The position numbers and the translations under genes are program-made. The notes below the pieces were generated by a model. It was not told where the DNA came from, did not search any database, and worked only from the letters and a program-made list of their open reading frames with translations. A DNA stretch of 10,638 nucleotides from Chloroflexota bacterium (lineage in GTDB: Bacteria > Chloroflexota > Anaerolineae > 4572-78 > J111): the NCBI GenBank assembly GCA_003695455.1, contig RFJF01000336.1, positions 1 to 10,638 on the forward strand, read 5' to 3'. Shown here piece by piece: positions 1-6,617 of the stretch (position 1 is its first letter; each line of letters opens with the position of its first letter).

Positions 1-1
1 C

Positions 2-307
2 ACCGCCGGCAACCAGAAACACGTCCGCGCCGTATACGAAAAACTGCTGACCATTCGCCTGTTCAAACGCGCCGAGCAGGTCGGCGACATCGGCATGGAA
101 AAGGTTGAGGAAATGATGCAGGAAACCGGCCTCACCCCGGAAATGTGCGAAGAAATCTACCGCCTCACCTCACTGCCCACCTTTGACGAGCGTTTTGTGG
201 TTCCGCCCATGCACCGCGAGCAGGCCGTCGAACTGATGGGCGACCCGTACACCTTCAAAGCCGAAACGGGCGTGGGCTTTAAAGACAAGCCGCACCGGGG
301 GTTGTAA
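2..307 (+). CDS. narH: Respiratory nitrate reductase beta subunit NarH, C-terminal end (5' truncated by window)
   Basis: This is the last 101 residues of an open frame that enters from the left edge and stops with TAA at 305-307. NarH is the iron-sulfur electron-transfer subunit of the membrane-bound nitrate reductase NarGHI, passing electrons from the NarI hemes to the molybdenum subunit NarG. The visible part is the C-terminal tail, with the NarH-like stretch IYRLTSLPTFDERFVVPPMH followed by a short polar end. The cysteine clusters that bind Fe-S centres lie upstream of the window and cannot be checked. Identity rests on this tail and on the narJ and narI genes that follow immediately, the usual narGHJI order. 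Only 2 bases separate its stop from the narJ start, so translation is probably coupled. Confidence 0.9.
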   Translation, partial: TAGNQKHVRAVYEKLLTIRLFKRAEQVGDIGMEKVEEMMQETGLTPEMCEEIYRLTSLPTFDERFVVPPMHREQAVELMGDPYTFKAETGVGFKDKPHRGL

Positions 308-309
308 AC

Positions 310-975
310 ATGACACCATCTGAACACCGCCACCTGTTCACCCTGTTTGGCAATATTCTGGACTACCCCACCCCGGCGCTGACGGGACAGGCCCAGCGCT
401 GTGCGGCGCTGCTGCGGCCAACCAACCCGGACGCCGCCAACCGGATGCTCGATTTTGCGGAGTTTTCCCGCAGCACAGACCTGGGCCAACAGGAAGAAGT
501 GTACACCGCCACGTTTGACATCAACCCGGCCTGCACTATTTTTGCCGGCTACATGTTGTTTGGCGAAAGTTTTGACCGGGGCAAGTTTCTGGTGCGGCTG
601 CAACAGCGCTACCGCGAGCGCGGCTTTGAATGGGGCCGCGAGTTGGCCGACCACGTGCCGGTCATCCTGCGCTTTTTGGCCACGCTCAACCCCGATGAAG
701 AACTGGCCCAAAACCTGATTGACAAATGTTTGTCGCCGGTGCTGGGGCAGATGGCCGGCAGTTTTGAGGCCGAAGCGGACACCCCCAACCCCTACAGCCA
801 CGTGCTGCACGCCCTGCTGGATGTGCTGGCCCCGCTGGTCAAAGCGCCGCTTGATGAGTCAATGATGGCGGTAAACAGCCGCACCGGCATGCAGGATCGG
901 GTGCAGCCGTTTTTGGGCAACCGGATTCAGCCGCAGTGGGAAACTCAACAACCTATTTTGAGGAGGACACAATGA
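310..975 (+). CDS. narJ: Nitrate reductase assembly chaperone NarJ
   Basis: This 221-residue protein has the size and composition of the NarJ/TorD-family cytoplasmic chaperones. NarJ binds the NarG N terminus, is needed for molybdenum cofactor insertion and helps membrane attachment of NarGH; it is not part of the final enzyme. Family-like stretches are EEVYTATFDINPACTIFAGY (residues 62-81), the following GES..RG.FLVRL segment, and ELADHVPVILRFLA (about 111-124). The C-terminal third is poorly conserved, as is usual. The ATG at 310 lies 2 bases after the narH stop and has only a G-rich weak ribosome site at about 296-301, consistent with coupling to narH. Its TGA overlaps the narI ATG (ATGA, 972-975). 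Confidence 0.92.
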   Translation: MTPSEHRHLFTLFGNILDYPTPALTGQAQRCAALLRPTNPDAANRMLDFAEFSRSTDLGQQEEVYTATFDINPACTIFAGYMLFGESFDRGKFLVRLQQRYRERGFEWGRELADHVPVILRFLATLNPDEELAQNLIDKCLSPVLGQMAGSFEAEADTPNPYSHVLHALLDVLAPLVKAPLDESMMAVNSRTGMQDRVQPFLGNRIQPQWETQQPILRRTQ

Positions 976-1661
976 CCGCAGAACAACTACTTTTTGGCGT
1001 TTTTCCCTACGTGGCGCTGGCGCTGGCCATCGTGGGTACGTTCTGGCGTTACTACAACAATCGTTTTTCCTACTCCAGCCTGTCGTCTCAATTTTTGGAG
1101 AACCGGCAGCTTTTCTGGGGATCGGTGCCGTGGCACTACGGCATTTTGTTTATTTTGACCGGGCATCTGGTGGGCTTTCTGATTCCGCGCGGGGTGTTGT
1201 TGTGGAACGGCGCGCCGCTGCGGCTGTACGTACTGGAAGCCTCGGCGCTGGCGTTTGGCTTTTTGACCCTGTGGGGCCTGCTGGCGCTGATGTTCCGGCG
1301 GGCTACCAACAAACGGGTCAAAGTCGTCACCTCGCCGATGGATTGGGTGCTGCTGCTGGTGCTGCTGGTACAGGTGGTAGCAGGCCTGTGGATTGCCGTC
1401 TTTTATCGCTGGGGCTCCAGTTGGTACGCCGGCTTTGCCGTGCCGTACCTGTGGTCAATTTTTTACTTCCGCCCGCAAATTGATCTGGTGAGCAACCTGC
1501 CGTTTATGGTGCAAACGCACATTGTCGGCGCGTTTGTGCTGGTAGCGCTACTGCCCTTTACCCGGCTGGTTCACTTTTTATCGGTGCCGCTGGGGTACAT
1601 TTTCCGGCCCTGGCAGGTGGTGGTCTGGAACCGGACCTCGCCGGCCCGCAAAGAGTTTTAA
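972..1661 (+). CDS. narI: Respiratory nitrate reductase gamma subunit NarI (cytochrome b)
   Basis: This 229-residue membrane protein has five hydrophobic segments and is the quinol-oxidising diheme cytochrome b subunit that anchors NarGH. Four histidines sit where the heme ligands of E. coli NarI (56, 66, 187, 205) would be: H55 and H65 (WHYGILFILTGH), and H183 and H201. The spacings of 10 and 18 match exactly. The start at 972 is chosen because a perfect AGGAGG at 961-966 lies 5 bases upstream. A longer in-frame start at 936 would place 12 extra residues inside narJ without a ribosome site. The gene overlaps narJ by 4 bases. It completes a standard nar unit; narG should lie just left of the window. 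Confidence 0.95.
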   Translation: MTAEQLLFGVFPYVALALAIVGTFWRYYNNRFSYSSLSSQFLENRQLFWGSVPWHYGILFILTGHLVGFLIPRGVLLWNGAPLRLYVLEASALAFGFLTLWGLLALMFRRATNKRVKVVTSPMDWVLLLVLLVQVVAGLWIAVFYRWGSSWYAGFAVPYLWSIFYFRPQIDLVSNLPFMVQTHIVGAFVLVALLPFTRLVHFLSVPLGYIFRPWQVVVWNRTSPARKEF

Positions 1662-1718
1662 TTTCAATTTCCAATACGCCAACACGCTGGCATCAATCAA
1701 TATTTGGAGGAGTCACTC

Positions 1719-3020
1719 ATGCAACAACTAAAAGGTTCACCCACAGAGGGCCTGTTTGGGGCAACCCTGGGCTTTTTCATCGGCTTTGCGGCGGTATCGC
1801 TGTTTGGGCCAACGGCGCACAAATTCAAGGAAGTGATGGAATTAACCCCGGTGATGGTCGGGCTGCTGGTAGCCATGCCCTCCCTGTCCGGCTCGCTGCT
1901 GCGGATTCCGTTTTCGGCCTGGGTGGACACCACCGGCGGGCGCAAGCCCTTCTTTGTGCTGCTCATTTTATCAATTATCGGCATGGCCGGCCTGTTTTTG
2001 GTGATTTTCTTCCTGTATCCGGCCCGGCTCAGCCCCGGAATTTACCCGCTGTTGTTACTGCTGGGGCTGTTGAGTGGCTGCGGCATCGCCACATTTTCTG
2101 TGGGCATTAGCCAGGTTTCGTACTGGTTTCCGCAGGCCAAACAGGGCTGGGCGCTGGGCGCGTACGCCGGAATTGGCAACATTGCGCCGGGGCTATTCTC
2201 GTTTTTGCTGCCGCTGGCGCTGAGCGGCTGGGGGTTAGCCGGTTCGTACCTGGCGTGGCTGGTGTTTCTGGTGGTCGGCACGGGGTTGTATTACGTTACC
2301 GGACGCAACGCCTGGTATTTTCAACTCAAGGCGCATGGCAGTGACGACGAACAGGCCAAAGCCGTGGCCCGCGAGCACGGGCAGGAACTTTTCCCGGCAG
2401 GCACGTTAATTGACAGCCTCAAAATTTCGGCCAGAGTCTGGAAAAACTGGGCGCTGGTGGCTATTTACTTTACCACGTTTGGCGGTTTCATTGCCCTGAC
2501 GGCCTGGCTGCCCACTTACTGGACATCCTACTTTGGGGTTGCCACGGTAACAGCCGGGATGCTGACCGCGCTGTATTCAATTCTGGCATCGGTGATTCGT
2601 GTAGGCGGCGGCTCGGTGGCCGACCGGATTGGCGGCGAGAACACGGCGCTGCTCTCGCTGGCAACCATGCTGGTGGGCGCGCTGCTGATGACGGTGTCCG
2701 GCAATTTTGCGCTGTCGGTGATCGGTGAAATTCTGATGGCCGTGGGCATGGGCGTGGGGAACGCCGCCGTGTTCAAACTGGTGCCGCAGGAAATCCCGGA
2801 GGCGGTGGGCGGAGCCGCCGGCTGGGTTGGTGGTCTGGGCGCGTTTGGCGGATTTGTCATTCCACCAATTATGGGCGCATTTGTGCGCGGACAGGGTAAT
2901 GCCGGTTACGCCACCGGTTTTGTAGTGTTCATTGTGCTGGCGCTGGTATCGCTGGGGCTGGCGTATGTACTCAAACAGGCCCACCTGGCCCGCGCCAAGA
3001 ATCCGGTGGGCGTCCATTAA
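1719..3020 (+). CDS. narK: NarK-family nitrate/nitrite MFS transporter
   Basis: This 433-residue major facilitator protein with about 12 hydrophobic segments belongs to the nitrate/nitrite porter (NNP) family and moves nitrate in and/or nitrite out across the inner membrane. The two substrate-binding arginines known from NarK appear to be present: R62 in TM2 (LLRIPFSAW) and R294 in TM7-8 (SVIRVGGGSVADR). The two glycine-rich NNP signatures are visible at 147-154 (GAYAGIGN) and 368-378 (GWVGGLGAFGG). The ATG at 1719 is preferred because GGAGGAG at 1706-1712 precedes it; the in-frame TTG at 1704 overlaps this ribosome site. The gene follows narI by 57 bases. Whether it works as nitrate/proton symporter or nitrate/nitrite antiporter cannot be decided here. 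Confidence 0.93.
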   Translation: MQQLKGSPTEGLFGATLGFFIGFAAVSLFGPTAHKFKEVMELTPVMVGLLVAMPSLSGSLLRIPFSAWVDTTGGRKPFFVLLILSIIGMAGLFLVIFFLYPARLSPGIYPLLLLLGLLSGCGIATFSVGISQVSYWFPQAKQGWALGAYAGIGNIAPGLFSFLLPLALSGWGLAGSYLAWLVFLVVGTGLYYVTGRNAWYFQLKAHGSDDEQAKAVAREHGQELFPAGTLIDSLKISARVWKNWALVAIYFTTFGGFIALTAWLPTYWTSYFGVATVTAGMLTALYSILASVIRVGGGSVADRIGGENTALLSLATMLVGALLMTVSGNFALSVIGEILMAVGMGVGNAAVFKLVPQEIPEAVGGAAGWVGGLGAFGGFVIPPIMGAFVRGQGNAGYATGFVVFIVLALVSLGLAYVLKQAHLARAKNPVGVH

Positions 3021-3052
3021 ACCTGTCAGGCCGCCGGCTGTGACAAAAGTCG

Positions 3053-3082
3053 CAGACACGGGTTTGACTCCGGTGGTACAAT
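3053..3082 (+). promoter_or_regulatory. Possible promoter for the zinc-ribbon/cupin/NnrS operon
   Basis: TACAAT at 3077-3082 is a good -10 element. CAGACA at 3053-3058 matches 4 of 6 -35 positions with an 18-base spacer. TTGACT at 3064-3069 is a better -35 hexamer but is only 7 bases from this -10. The same TACAAT followed by A occurs before metA and in the much clearer promoter of the LacI-family gene. The position, after narK and before a new gene run, fits a promoter. The weak -35 keeps confidence low. Confidence 0.35.
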
Positions 3083-3100
3083 AAACGCAATTCACTATTC

Positions 3101-3131
3101 AACGCTCGAAGGTGTGTCATCTTCGAGCGTT
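3101..3131 (+). promoter_or_regulatory. 13-bp hairpin between narK and the small-protein operon (leader hairpin or terminator)
   Basis: AACGCTCGAAGGT (3101-3113) pairs with ATCTTCGAGCGTT (3119-3131) through 13 pairs (one G-U) around the 5-base loop GTGTC. The 10 outer pairs are perfect. The stem ends 10 bases before the AGGAG ribosome site (3142-3146) of the downstream gene. What follows, TATCATTG, is not a proper U-tract, so an ordinary intrinsic terminator is doubtful. A leader hairpin that stabilises or attenuates the downstream mRNA, or a DNA operator, fits as well. Confidence 0.5.
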
Positions 3132-3153
3132 TATCATTGTCAGGAGTCAAATT

Positions 3154-3348
3154 ATGAACAATTCTCAAACCCGTTGTCTGAACTGTGACCGCTCCGATGA
3201 AGAAATTCCGCTGGTCAGCCTGCGCTACGCCGGAAAGCAAGCCTGGGTCTGCTCGCAATGCATGCCGGTGCTCATCCACAAACCCCAACAATTGGCGGGC
3301 AAACTGGCCGGTGCAGAAAAGATGACCGGCGCGGCGCACGGGCACTAA
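3154..3348 (+). CDS. Small double-CxxC (zinc-ribbon-like) protein of unknown function
   Basis: This 64-residue protein carries two CxxC pairs, C8-C11 (CLNC) and C33-C36 (CSQC), spaced 21 residues apart. That is the pattern of a small zinc ribbon or other four-cysteine metal site. No signal peptide or membrane segment is seen, so it is probably cytoplasmic. The tail is histidine-poor until the closing GAAHGH. The ATG at 3154 is chosen because AGGAG at 3142-3146 precedes it by 7 bases. An upstream GTG at 3112 lies inside the hairpin without a ribosome site. The stop overlaps the next gene's start (TAATG, 3346-3350). I do not recognise a named family. Its place after narK and before cupin and NnrS-like genes suggests a role in nitrogen-oxide or metal handling, by context only. 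Confidence 0.75.
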   Translation: MNNSQTRCLNCDRSDEEIPLVSLRYAGKQAWVCSQCMPVLIHKPQQLAGKLAGAEKMTGAAHGH

Positions 3349-3683
3349 TGATGACGCAGCCGTACGCCTACGTGGCCAACCTGGCCGACCAGTCCGCCGA
3401 CATCCCCGCCGACAGCATTCTGAGCCGCGCCATTCACAGCGGGCCGGTTGCCAAAACCATCCTCTTTTCCTTTGCCGCCGGCCAGGAACTGTCCGAGCAC
3501 ACCTCGGCCAAAACCGCCATTCTCACCTTTTTGCAGGGCGAAGCCGACTTGACGCTGGGCAGCGACTCGATGCCCGCGCAGGCCGGCACCTGGGTGCAAA
3601 TGGAACCTCACCTGCCGCACAGCATCCGCGCCAAAACGCCGGTGCTGATGCTGCTGACAATGATTGATTCTCCACAGGAGTAA
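3348..3683 (+). CDS. Small single-domain cupin protein
   Basis: This 111-residue protein looks like one Cupin_2 barrel. Cupin motif 1 is degenerate, with one histidine (GQELSEHTSAKTAILTFLQG, about 45-64, H51). Motif 2 is recognisable (GTWVQMEPHLPHSIRA, about 80-95, H88 and H91). Together these could bind a single metal, but the classic HxH plus Glu set of motif 1 is incomplete. Small cupins of this sort are mostly uncharacterised; many act as sensors or small-molecule binders. The ATG at 3348 overlaps the previous stop (TAATG); ATG 3351 is an equally possible start. There is no separate ribosome site, so translation is probably coupled to the double-CxxC gene. Three bases separate its stop from the NnrS-like start. 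A role tied to NO or nitrate is inferred from context. Confidence 0.85.
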   Translation: MMTQPYAYVANLADQSADIPADSILSRAIHSGPVAKTILFSFAAGQELSEHTSAKTAILTFLQGEADLTLGSDSMPAQAGTWVQMEPHLPHSIRAKTPVLMLLTMIDSPQE

Positions 3684-3686
3684 CCC

Positions 3687-4769
3687 GTGATTCAATCCGT
3701 CAGCTACCGCGCCAGATTTCCGCTGATTGCGCTGGGCTTCATTGCCCTGCTCACGGCCATGTGGGCCGGCCTGCTGCGGCTGGGCTGGCCCTGGCCGGTG
3801 TTGCAACCCACCCTGCCGGTAAGTCACGGTCCGCTGATGATTTCCGGATTTTTGGGAACGGTCATCGGTGTTGAACGGGCGGTGGCGCTCAATCGCCGCT
3901 GGACGTACATTGGCCCGCTGCTCACCGGCGTGGGTGGGGTTCTGCTGATTGCCGGCGTGCCGGGGCTGATTGCCCCGCTGCTGCTCACGGCCGGCAGCCT
4001 GATGCTGGTGGCCGTGTTCGGCCTGATTTTGAGCATTGAAACCGCGCGCTACACGGTGGTGATGGCGCTGGGCGCGCTGGTCTGGTTCATCGGCAATGTG
4101 CTGTGGCTGCTGGGCTGGCCCATTTACACGCTGGTTTATTTTTGGGCGGGATTTTTGATTCTGACCATTGCCGGCGAGCGTCTGGAACTGGGCCGGATTT
4201 TGCGCTACAGCAACGCGGTCCAGCGTTTGTTTCTGGCGGCGGTGGCGCTGTTTTTGCTGGGGCTGGTCGCCTCGCTGGTTCATTACGATGCCGGGGTGCG
4301 GCTGTGCGGCGCGGCGCTGCTGGGGCTGGCGGCCTGGTTTTTACGCTTTGATGTGGCCCGCTACACAGTGCGCAAAAGCGGTCTGACCCGTTTTATTGCC
4401 GTCTGCCTGCTTACCGGCTACGGCTGGCTGGCCGTCGCCGGCCTGCTGGCGATGGTTTCCGGCGGGCAGCCCGGCGGCCTCATTTACGATGCCACCCAGC
4501 ACGCCATTTTTGTCGGCTTTGTGATGTCAATGATTTTTGGACACGCGCCCATTATTTTTCCGGCGGTGCTGGGCAAGCCAGTGCAGTACAGTCCCGTTTT
4601 TTACAGCCATCTGGCCCTGTTGCACCTGTCTTTGCTGCTGCGTGTTGCCGGCGATCTGGCGACCTGGCTGCCCGGTCACCAGTGGGGCGGCTTGCTGAAT
4701 GTGCTGGCAATTTTGCTGTTTGTGGCCAACACCGTGCGCGGCGTTCGGGCCGGAGCGCGCCAACCGTGA
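3687..4769 (+). CDS. NnrS-like multi-pass membrane protein
   Basis: This 360-residue, very hydrophobic protein has about ten predicted membrane segments and resembles the NnrS family of heme- and copper-associated membrane proteins linked to denitrification. In some proteobacteria NnrS relieves nitric oxide stress, mainly by protecting metabolism from iron-nitrosyl complexes; its biochemical activity is not settled. Possible metal or heme ligands are H47 (SHGPLMISGFLG), H272 (TQHAIFVGFVMSMIFGH), H286, H308 and H313; E63-R64 sit at a membrane edge. The GTG at 3687 is supported by CAGGAG at 3675-3680, 6 bases upstream. The gene follows the cupin by 3 bases and its TGA overlaps the next GTG (GTGA, 4766-4769). 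It is divergent from canonical NnrS, so the assignment is to the superfamily rather than to a proven orthologue. Confidence 0.72.
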   Translation: MIQSVSYRARFPLIALGFIALLTAMWAGLLRLGWPWPVLQPTLPVSHGPLMISGFLGTVIGVERAVALNRRWTYIGPLLTGVGGVLLIAGVPGLIAPLLLTAGSLMLVAVFGLILSIETARYTVVMALGALVWFIGNVLWLLGWPIYTLVYFWAGFLILTIAGERLELGRILRYSNAVQRLFLAAVALFLLGLVASLVHYDAGVRLCGAALLGLAAWFLRFDVARYTVRKSGLTRFIAVCLLTGYGWLAVAGLLAMVSGGQPGGLIYDATQHAIFVGFVMSMIFGHAPIIFPAVLGKPVQYSPVFYSHLALLHLSLLLRVAGDLATWLPGHQWGGLLNVLAILLFVANTVRGVRAGARQP

Positions 4770-5374
4770 GCAATTCCGCAGCCCTGACCGGCCAACCCAT
4801 CGGCCACTATCTGGATGCGCTGGCGGCAGGAACCGCCGCGCCGGGCGGGGGCAGCGCAGCCGCGCTGGCGGGCGCAATGGCGGCGGCGCTGCTTGAAATG
4901 GCCTGCAACCTCACCGCCAACCGGCCTCGATTTGCCGCCCACCACCCGGAAATTGTAGCCGCCCGCACCGGGGCCACCCGGCTGCGACAGGAACTCACCG
5001 GGCTGGCCCAGCTTGATTCTGAGGCCTACGGGGCGGTGCTGGCCGCATACCGCCTGCCCAAAACAACCCCGCAGCAGAAAGAAGCTCGCCGTGCCGCGCT
5101 GGTTGCCGCGCAGGAAAACGCCACGCAAACCCAACTGCGCGTTGCGACGGCCTGCGCAACCCTGCTCAACGTCGCCCGCGACGTGGTCAACATCATCAAC
5201 CCCAACACACAGGGAGACGTTTTCGCTGCGCTTCGGCTGGCGGAAGCCGGGCTGCAAACCGCTGCCAACAACGTCTCCATCAACCTCAAACTAAGGCCTC
5301 TCAAATCCTCGGCCCGCGCCAAAACCATGCGCGCCCAACTGAATGACCTGCTCCCCGGACAAATCAGCGAATAG
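4766..5374 (+). CDS. Cyclodeaminase/cyclohydrolase family protein (methenyl-THF cyclohydrolase-like, FchA)
   Basis: This 202-residue helical protein matches the FTCD C-terminal / FchA family. Members hydrolyse 5,10-methenyl-tetrahydrofolate to 10-formyl-THF or deaminate formimino-THF. Family features are the glycine-rich PGGGSAAALAGAMAAALLEM (26-45), D84 in LDSEAYGAVLAAYRLPK, NPNTQGDVFAA (145-155) where relatives often have GN.N..SD, and NNVSINL (168-174). The GTG at 4766 overlaps the NnrS-like stop; extending upstream to 4682 would put 28 residues inside that gene. The protein has no N-terminal formiminotransferase domain, as in stand-alone FchA. The exact reaction is not proven. Its coupling to a NnrS-like gene is unexpected, while metA lies 151 bases downstream, so a one-carbon/methionine link is also possible. 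Confidence 0.85.
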   Translation: MSNSAALTGQPIGHYLDALAAGTAAPGGGSAAALAGAMAAALLEMACNLTANRPRFAAHHPEIVAARTGATRLRQELTGLAQLDSEAYGAVLAAYRLPKTTPQQKEARRAALVAAQENATQTQLRVATACATLLNVARDVVNIINPNTQGDVFAALRLAEAGLQTAANNVSINLKLRPLKSSARAKTMRAQLNDLLPGQISE

Positions 5375-5406
5375 GCGAGCCGGCGAGTTATCGCTATTCA
5401 TCTTTT
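5369..5406 (+). terminator. Weak candidate intrinsic terminator after the cyclohydrolase gene
   Basis: GAATAG-G-CGA (5369-5378) can pair with TCGCTATTC (5391-5399), giving nine pairs with one bulged G and a 12-base loop, followed by ATCTTTT (5400-5406). The arm overlaps the stop codon. The stem is interrupted and the T-run short, so this is a weak candidate for the end of the nar-associated operon. Confidence 0.3.
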
Positions 5407-5460
5407 CGCCCTCATCCTTTTCCCTTCGCCTTGCCTCCCTGCCCCCAAATTTTGCCTAAA

Positions 5461-5466
5461 TACAAT
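5461..5466 (+). promoter_or_regulatory. Possible -10 element of the metA-metY promoter
   Basis: TACAAT at 5461-5466 is a near-consensus -10 box about 60 bases before the metA start, in the 151-base gap after the cyclohydrolase gene. The best -35 at 16 bases is CTGCCC (5439-5444), only 3 of 6 matches. I found no recognisable SAM riboswitch or Met repressor box in this gap. The call relies on position and on the same hexamer in other intergenic regions of the window. Confidence 0.35.
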
Positions 5467-5525
5467 AGAGGCGTAAAATCCTGAGCCAGCAATAAGAAAA
5501 ACTTATAAACAGGACGAACCCCACC

Positions 5526-6599
5526 ATGCCATTAGTTGCCCATATGCCGTTGCCCACGCTCGATAATTTGAAGCAGCGCGGGCAAGAAGTTTTGTCGCTG
5601 GAACAGGCGCGGCGACAGGACATCCGCGAACTGCACATCGGCTTTTTAAATATGATGCCCGACGCGGCTCTGCGCGCCACCGAACAGCAATTTTTACGGT
5701 TGGTAGGCAGCAGCAACCAGATTGCCCAGTTTTTTGTTTACCCGTTCTCCATTCCGGGTCTGCCCCGCAGCCCGGAAACGAAAGCCTACATTGACCGCTA
5801 CTACACCACTTTTGAGCAACTTCAGCAGGATGGGCTGGATGCGCTGATTATAACCGGCGCCAACGTAGCCAACCCTACACTGAACCAGGAGCCATTTTGG
5901 GAACCCCTCCAACAAATCATTAATTGGGCCAGCGAACATGTCACCTCGGTGCTCTGTTCCTGTCTGGCTACGCACGCCATTTTGCAGGCGCTCCACAGCA
6001 TCGAGCGCCGGCCGCTGCCCAAAAAACGGTGGGGCGTTTACACTCACCGGATAACTCAGGTAGACCACCCCCTGCTGCTGGACACCAACACCCGCTTTGA
6101 TGTGCCGCACTCGCGCAACAACGATGTCAGCCGCGCCCAGCTTGAGGCGGCAGGTTTTACCACGCTGGTTTACAGCGAAGAGGGCGGCGTTCACATGGCC
6201 GTCAGTCCCGACCAATTCCGGATTGTCTATTTGCAGGGCCACCCGGAATATGACCGCATTAGCCTGCTCAAAGAGTACAAGCGAGAAGTTAACCGCTTTA
6301 TCAACGGCGAGCGCGACGATTATCCTCCCCACCCCGACAACTACTTCTCGCCGGAAGCCGCCACCATAGTTGATGAGTACCAGATTATTGTGCAAGCCGG
6401 ATTGCGCCTTGGCACACCCATTCCGCCCTTCCCCGAATCAAAAATAGAGCCTCATCTGGACAACACCTGGCGAGACACCGGCCGCGCCATTTTTAACAAC
6501 TGGCTGGGGCTGGTGTACCAGCTTACCAACGTTGACCGCAAAATCCCGTTTGTGCCCGGCGTTGACCCCAATGACCCCCTTGGATTAAAAAACAAATAA
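5526..6599 (+). CDS. metA: Homoserine O-acyltransferase, MetA family
   Basis: This 357-residue cytoplasmic enzyme of the MetA (class-I glutamine amidotransferase-like) family acylates the hydroxyl of L-homoserine from succinyl-CoA or acetyl-CoA, the first committed step of methionine synthesis. The family landmarks are DIRELHIGFLNMMP (32-45), ITGANVANPTLNQEPFW (109-125), the nucleophile C146 in VLCSCLATHA, and H239 and E241 in GHPEYD, matching C142, H235 and E237 of E. coli MetA. The residue aligned with E. coli G111, which governs acyl-donor choice (Gly for succinyl, Glu for acetyl in studied enzymes), is A115, so the donor is uncertain. It is about 50 residues longer than E. coli MetA, mostly at the C terminus. 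The ATG at 5526 has only a distant AGGA (5511-5514); ATG 5544 is an alternative. metY follows after 18 bases. Confidence 0.92.
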   Translation: MPLVAHMPLPTLDNLKQRGQEVLSLEQARRQDIRELHIGFLNMMPDAALRATEQQFLRLVGSSNQIAQFFVYPFSIPGLPRSPETKAYIDRYYTTFEQLQQDGLDALIITGANVANPTLNQEPFWEPLQQIINWASEHVTSVLCSCLATHAILQALHSIERRPLPKKRWGVYTHRITQVDHPLLLDTNTRFDVPHSRNNDVSRAQLEAAGFTTLVYSEEGGVHMAVSPDQFRIVYLQGHPEYDRISLLKEYKREVNRFINGERDDYPPHPDNYFSPEAATIVDEYQIIVQAGLRLGTPIPPFPESKIEPHLDNTWRDTGRAIFNNWLGLVYQLTNVDRKIPFVPGVDPNDPLGLKNK

Positions 6600-6617
6600 A
6601 AAGGAGATGAACACATT

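Noticed and set aside
157..810. Minus-strand open frame (217 codons) opposite narH/narJ
   Set aside because: It has no recognisable motifs and overlaps two well-supported nar genes.
1662..1718. FNR/DNR/NnrR-type site before narK
   Set aside because: No TTGAT-N4-ATCAA-like palindrome is present; CATCAATCAAT matches only one half.
1704..1718. Upstream TTG start for narK
   Set aside because: It overlaps the GGAGGAG ribosome site that serves ATG 1719.
3345..4283. Long minus-strand open frame (312 codons) opposite the cupin and NnrS-like genes
   Set aside because: The product is rich in Q, H and R with no domain. It is a shadow of GC-rich genes on the + strand, which have recognisable families and ribosome sites.
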